This document shows, one piece after another, positions 60,369 through 64,000 of a stretch of 64,000 nucleotides of DNA. Made by a program: the position numbers and the translations under genes. The notes under the pieces were generated by a model. That model was given only the letters and a program-made list of their open reading frames with translations. It did no database searches and had not been told where the DNA came from. Location of the stretch: the NCBI RefSeq assembly GCF_900110075.1, contig NZ_FOCJ01000001.1:682001-746000 (forward strand), given 5' to 3'. The stretch's first letter is position 1, and every line of letters begins with the position of its first letter. The stretch is from Paenibacillus sp. OV219. Lineage in GTDB: Bacteria > Bacillota > Bacilli > Paenibacillales > Paenibacillaceae.

Positions 60369-60773
60369 ATGACATTAGATGAGATGCTAGGTATTCTGGT
60401 ATGGACAGGCGCAGGTGCAGTGCTACTGATCGTGCTGATGGCGATCGATTCATTTTTTACGCGGTATAAGGATTTGGAAGAGATCAAGAAGGGGAATGTG
60501 GCGGTGACGAGCAGATTCATTATGAAACTGCTCGCACAAGCCTATATTCTGGCGCAATCCATCTCGAGCTCAGACCATCTTGGCGATGCACTGCTAGCAT
60601 CGGTCATTTCCTTCGTCATCCTGCTGCTTATTGAGAGCTTGGTTGAAGTCGCGCTTAGATCCACGGTCTCCCTTGACCTCGGCGAAGGCACGAAGGAAGG
60701 TAAGATGTCGCATGCGCTTCTGGCGGGCTCGCTGCATGTCGCTGGGGCGCTCGTTATCGGTTCGTGTCTATAA
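60369..60773 (+). CDS. DUF350 family membrane protein
   Basis: 134 residues with four hydrophobic helices (about 7-27, 47-65, 74-95, 112-133). It starts ATG 60369 after GGAGGATC. DUF350 proteins occur beside PspA, DUF4178 and DUF4247 genes in several phyla. The middle of helix 1-2 has FFTRYKDLEEIKKGNVAVTS, typical of the family. Molecular role unknown; probably acts at the membrane with PspA. Confidence 0.84.
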   Translation: MTLDEMLGILVWTGAGAVLLIVLMAIDSFFTRYKDLEEIKKGNVAVTSRFIMKLLAQAYILAQSISSSDHLGDALLASVISFVILLLIESLVEVALRSTVSLDLGEGTKEGKMSHALLAGSLHVAGALVIGSCL

Positions 60774-60799
60774 ACTTGAACATTAGGGAGTAATCACTC

Positions 60800-61306
60800 A
60801 TGGGTTTATTCAAACGGATTAAAAATATTATGGCGAAGCCGGAGCCGCCGCGTGTGGAGAAGAGCATGCTAACGATTGGGCCTGGTGATGTGTGTGAAGT
60901 ATCGCTTATCACCTACCAAGTGGTCGGCCGGCTGCATAACCGCCAGCGGAACATCGTAGTGCTTACGCTTCAGGATGGTTCAGCAATCAGTTACTTGACC
61001 ATTGAGGAGCGGGAACGGACAGAGTTCGCGCTTTATGGGCCAATTGACGGCAGACTTGATTCCGTTGAAGAAGTGCCGACAGAGCTAGAGCTGGATGGCC
61101 GGATGTATTATTTGGAAGAACAATATTCCGGTTTTGTCGTGACGACAGGCCGGACGCCGTTTGTACAGGGCGGCGAGCAATACGTGTGGCAGTTTCAGTC
61201 CGATGATATGAAGCTATTGCGCATAGAGTGGCAGGACGGACGGTTTATGTTGTACGAAGGTGAAGATGTGTTGTCAGCCGATGTGCGCGTTCTCCGCGGC
61301 AGTTAG
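60800..61306 (+). CDS. DUF4178 family protein
   Basis: 168 residues, soluble, beta-rich. MLTIGPGDVCEVSLITYQVVGRL and AISYLTIEERERTEFALY fit DUF4178, a domain found next to pspA and DUF350 genes. No leader and no catalytic motif. ATG 60800 after TAGGGAG. In operon with the DUF4247 gene 16 bp on. Confidence 0.84.
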   Translation: MGLFKRIKNIMAKPEPPRVEKSMLTIGPGDVCEVSLITYQVVGRLHNRQRNIVVLTLQDGSAISYLTIEERERTEFALYGPIDGRLDSVEEVPTELELDGRMYYLEEQYSGFVVTTGRTPFVQGGEQYVWQFQSDDMKLLRIEWQDGRFMLYEGEDVLSADVRVLRGS

Positions 61307-61322
61307 GAGTGGATGAGCTAAA

Positions 61323-62063
61323 GTGCGAATTCATCGTTCTTATTTGATCAAAATATTGCTTGTCATTTCACTGATCTTCCCGCTTCTTGCCGCTTGCGGC
61401 ATCACGGACACGATTCAAGAGAAATATCCGCTCGAATCGGTGAACGGCAGTGGCTCGCAGACATCCTATGTCTACCGGGCTGCTGGAGTCAGCGTTCCGG
61501 AAGTGGCGAAGGCGCTTATTGAAGAGTCGAAGCCGCAGCAGCAGTCGCCTGAGAAGACGGATCATATGTTTCTTGTCTACTCGGACAAGATCATCCATCT
61601 ACAGCAGGATACGAAGAAGATTGAAGATACGCTCATCGAGGTCGATTCCAAGGAGTATGTTCGCAACAATTACAGCTCCAGCTTCCTTGAAGGGTATTTG
61701 ATTGCAAGCCTACTTGGCGATCTGTTCGATAATGGCCGCTATGGCCAAGGCACATATCGCGGTTATGACGATCGGGACAAGTACAAGCCGAAGAGCGGCA
61801 ATTATCACGCTCCGACGACGCAAGAGAAGAAAGCAATTCCGCCAATGACAGTGAACCGGTCCGGTTCGATCTTCAAGCGGTCGAAGAATGCGGATACGAG
61901 CAGAGTAGGTGAGGGTGGTCTGTTCAATAAGGCGCCCCCGAAATCATCCGGATCGATTACACGAGGCTCGGATGGTGATAAGAAATCAAGCTCGTTCACG
62001 CCGCCGAAGAAGTCAAAGCCGAAGACAAGAGTTGGATTCGGACGTGTTAAGAGGCGCAGATAG
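61323..62063 (+). CDS. DUF4247 family lipoprotein
   Basis: GTG 61323. 246 residues: basic start, hydrophobic leader and a lipobox LLAACG near 21-26, so lipid-anchored outside. A folded part up to ~150 includes LIASLLGDLFDNGRYGQGTYRGYDDRDKY in pieces; the rest is a low-complexity Lys/Arg/Ser/Gly tail ending VKRRR. Matches DUF4247, which travels with DUF4178, DUF350 and PspA. Function unknown; the basic tail may contact wall polymers. Confidence 0.84.
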   Translation: MRIHRSYLIKILLVISLIFPLLAACGITDTIQEKYPLESVNGSGSQTSYVYRAAGVSVPEVAKALIEESKPQQQSPEKTDHMFLVYSDKIIHLQQDTKKIEDTLIEVDSKEYVRNNYSSSFLEGYLIASLLGDLFDNGRYGQGTYRGYDDRDKYKPKSGNYHAPTTQEKKAIPPMTVNRSGSIFKRSKNADTSRVGEGGLFNKAPPKSSGSITRGSDGDKKSSSFTPPKKSKPKTRVGFGRVKRRR

Positions 62064-62090
62064 GAAGTATAGTAGCAAGAAAAGAACAGC

Positions 62091-62141
62091 AAGAACGGCA
62101 TGTGAGGGTGATAGCGCCTTCGGATGCCGTTCTTTTTTTTG
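62091..62141 (+). terminator. Terminator of the pspA operon
   Basis: AAGAACGGCAT and ATGCCGTTCTT pair perfectly, followed by eight T. Confidence 0.95.
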
Positions 62142-62228
62142 TAACTTTATGTTCAGCTGCGAAATGGTATATGATGAAAAAAATGATGATTTTGCATAAT
62201 GATCCAAACAGGAAGGGGACCTAATGGG

Positions 62229-63425
62229 ATGAAACGCTTATTGTCACCGCTGAATACGGTGGTGCTCACGCAGTTTTTAAGTGCGTTCGCGGATAATTTG
62301 AATTTCTTTCTCATCGTTGGAATGGTCAAGCGTCAAGGAGTAGAGAACCCTGATATTGCAGTCAACTACATTCAGATCGCTTTTCTATGCGCGTATGTAT
62401 TTCTTGCTCCGATTGTTGGCGCGTTCGCTGACAAGAAGGCGAAATCGCATGTATTGCTGCTCGGCAATATATTGAAGGCCATTGGAATAGCGATGCTGCT
62501 GTTTAACTTGCCGCCGGCGCTATGCTATATGTTCGTCGGAATCGGTGCGGTCGTCTACTCGCCGGGCAAGTACGGTATCCTGACGGAGCTTACTTCAACG
62601 GAGGATGAGCTTCTTCGTGCAAATGCCAAAGTGGAAGGCTCTACGATACTCGCGATTCTGCTTGGTACAGTGGCAGGAGGCTTCTTAGCAGAAAGCTCCG
62701 ACATGCCTGCGATTATAACTTGTCTCGGCGTCTATCTGGTGTCGCTATTCATGACGTTTATCATTCCGGCAAGAGCTGGAGACAAGTCGATTAGGTATGG
62801 ACCGGAAGCGATGCAGTTTCTTCGCGATGTCTCGCTGCTGTTTCGTAACCCCCGGGCGCGGTTCTCCTTGATCGGCACCGGCTCGTTCTGGCTGACAGCT
62901 GCTGTGCTGCGTATTGCGCTAATCGCGTGGTTGCCGCTCAACCTGGGTATCGAAGATACAGACCAGCAGTCGATGATGATTGGCATCACGGCAATCGGCG
63001 TCGTCTTCAGTGCGTTCTTGACGCCGCGCTTCGTGCCTGCTGGCAAGCTGCACCGCGCTTTCTATTTCGGGCTATTCATGGTGGCTTCGGTGATGGTGGC
63101 ATCGTTTACGTATGTGTTATGGCTAACGATTGTGCTGCTCTTCCTAATTGGTCTCTTCGGCGGCATCTTCGTCATTCCGCTCAATACGATGTTGCAGGAG
63201 GAAGGGAAATCCCTCATCGGCTCAGGCAAAACAATTGCCGTTCAGAACTTCAGCGAGAACATTCTTACGGTTACCGGCTTGTGCATCTATTTGACACTGA
63301 GCCAGATGCATGTATCCGTGAATGGCTCCGTTATTGGCATCGGACTAGTGCTGCTTCTATTTATTCTCTTCTTGGCGACGCAGCTTTCCAACATTCGCGG
63401 AAGAGGGGACAGGCCGCTGCACTAA
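62229..63425 (+). CDS. LplT-like MFS transporter
   Basis: ATG 62229 chosen; the frame opens at 62199 but without a site. 398 residues, twelve helices. The N-terminus (LSPLNTVVLTQFLSAFADNLNFFLIVGMV in pieces) and VYSPGKYGILTEL near 105-117 are characteristic of LplT, the lysophospholipid transporter of the major facilitator superfamily. In proteobacteria LplT is fused to or paired with an acyltransferase; none is near here. Its position behind the PspA operon is consistent with membrane maintenance. Confidence 0.85.
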   Translation: MKRLLSPLNTVVLTQFLSAFADNLNFFLIVGMVKRQGVENPDIAVNYIQIAFLCAYVFLAPIVGAFADKKAKSHVLLLGNILKAIGIAMLLFNLPPALCYMFVGIGAVVYSPGKYGILTELTSTEDELLRANAKVEGSTILAILLGTVAGGFLAESSDMPAIITCLGVYLVSLFMTFIIPARAGDKSIRYGPEAMQFLRDVSLLFRNPRARFSLIGTGSFWLTAAVLRIALIAWLPLNLGIEDTDQQSMMIGITAIGVVFSAFLTPRFVPAGKLHRAFYFGLFMVASVMVASFTYVLWLTIVLLFLIGLFGGIFVIPLNTMLQEEGKSLIGSGKTIAVQNFSENILTVTGLCIYLTLSQMHVSVNGSVIGIGLVLLLFILFLATQLSNIRGRGDRPLH

Positions 63426-63547
63426 ATGAGCAGCAACAATAAGGTATAACCGTAACTGAAGATGAATAGTATCAATTGGCTATATCTCGATTGTCAATTG
63501 TCTGCTAAACTATACGGACGTTACTATTTTTGTAGGAGGCTTCACTC

Positions 63548-64000
63548 GTGTCGTCGGAACCGCTGCTTACATTTCTATCACCGCCGCTTCCTTATTTTAT
63601 TGAGTCTAACCGAACTACATATCAGCCGGGCGGCGAGCATCCGAACCGCCTTAATATCGGTGTGTTCGATCTGTTATTCGTACATAGCGGAAAGCTGTAT
63701 ATTGGCGAGGAATCTCATACTTGGGAAGTCGGCCCGGGCCAGATGCTCATTCTAAGGCCGGACAAATGGCATTATCCGACAAAGCCTTGCACAGAGGAAA
63801 CCGTGTTCGATTGGGTACATTTCCAAACGGCAGGACCGTGGGAAGAACTAAGCGACATCAACTGCGGCACGCTCCGCGGTGATTATTACTCCTATGCTAT
63901 CCGGTTGCCGAAGACGATGTCATTTTCATATCCGCAAGAAGTCATTACTCTGTTCGGGAAGCTTCATGAAGCTGCGCTTGGCACGTCACATGCTGCGTTC
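63548..64000 (+). CDS. AraC-family regulator, N-terminal part (cut by window edge)
   Basis: GTG 63548 with GTAGGAGG upstream; the frame is open to the end (151 codons). The visible part is the cupin-like sensory domain (FDLLFVHSGKLYIGEESHTWEVGPGQMLILRPDKWHYP in pieces, then VFDWVHFQTAGPW), the usual N-terminal half of sugar-responsive AraC proteins. The DNA-binding half would lie outside the window, so the call rests on the sensor domain alone. Confidence 0.8.
   Translation, partial: MSSEPLLTFLSPPLPYFIESNRTTYQPGGEHPNRLNIGVFDLLFVHSGKLYIGEESHTWEVGPGQMLILRPDKWHYPTKPCTEETVFDWVHFQTAGPWEELSDINCGTLRGDYYSYAIRLPKTMSFSYPQEVITLFGKLHEAALGTSHAAF

Overview
The window looks like chromosomal DNA of a Gram-positive, spore-forming member of the Paenibacillaceae, most likely a Paenibacillus. 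The case rests on a base composition a little above 50% GC, strong GGAGG-type ribosome binding sites with many GTG and TTG starts, and Bacillus-type gene sets (yhaO-yhaN, the yqhH-yqhG-yqzE neighbourhood, ykvI, a YtrA-type ABC operon, a sigma-W-like promoter in front of pspA). It is also rich in carbohydrate and AraC-regulator genes. I found no insertion sequence, integrase, phage gene, CRISPR array or rRNA.

Layout. 0-13 kb: the 3' end of queC, a diguanylate cyclase, a glycosyltransferase, the DNA-repair pair yhaO-yhaN, ykvI, a lone arsB, a lipoprotein, xpt and two small unknown genes. 12.7-16.1 kb: a GntR/LacI-hybrid regulator with a CBM9-like protein and an intracellular-looking GH18 glycosidase, preceded by two copies of a palindrome around a promoter. 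16.2-23.7 kb: two identical tRNA-Leu(CAG) genes bracket a YtrA-regulated operon of two ABC transporters plus a DUF4097 protein, then an HxlR/DoxX/extradiol-dioxygenase unit. 23.8-34.4 kb: GH43 glycosidase, a probable sporulation gene, envelope enzymes (deacetylase-like protein, amidase), yqzE, yqhG, yqhH, an acetyltransferase, a DUF1284 protein and a LysR regulator. 34.5-45.8 kb: a divergent adenylosuccinate-synthetase paralogue, two PhyH dioxygenases (one fused to HEAT repeats), a CDF exporter, a double-length fused CUT1-type permease, a DEDD exonuclease, an AraC regulator, ribokinase and tRNA-Pro/tRNA-Thr. 46.5-58.4 kb: a nitrogen-scavenging island. 58.5-64 kb: a third PhyH protein, a PspA stress operon, an LplT-like transporter and the start of an AraC regulator cut by the window edge.

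How the genes work together. The clearest pathway is reductive pyrimidine breakdown: PreT/PreA reduce uracil or thymine, the dihydropyrimidinase opens the ring, the M20-type amidohydrolase releases ammonia and CO2, and the class-III aminotransferase takes the resulting beta-amino acid. An IclR regulator follows. Next come a copper amine oxidase, a small membrane protein with a His/Met-rich loop that overlaps it by 4 bp, and an ammonium channel. The same palindrome (CCCA-n-TAT-n-CGGG core) sits about 38 bp upstream of the -10 of both iclR and the amine oxidase gene, so the IclR protein probably controls itself and the oxidase.

Most worth a second look: the amine-oxidase/Met-His membrane protein pair and its palindromes; the purA paralogue with altered active-site motifs behind a LysR box; the fused permease; the PhyH-HEAT fusion; a very GC-rich Ala-rich block inside yhaN; and the sigma-W promoter plus internal terminator in the pspA operon.
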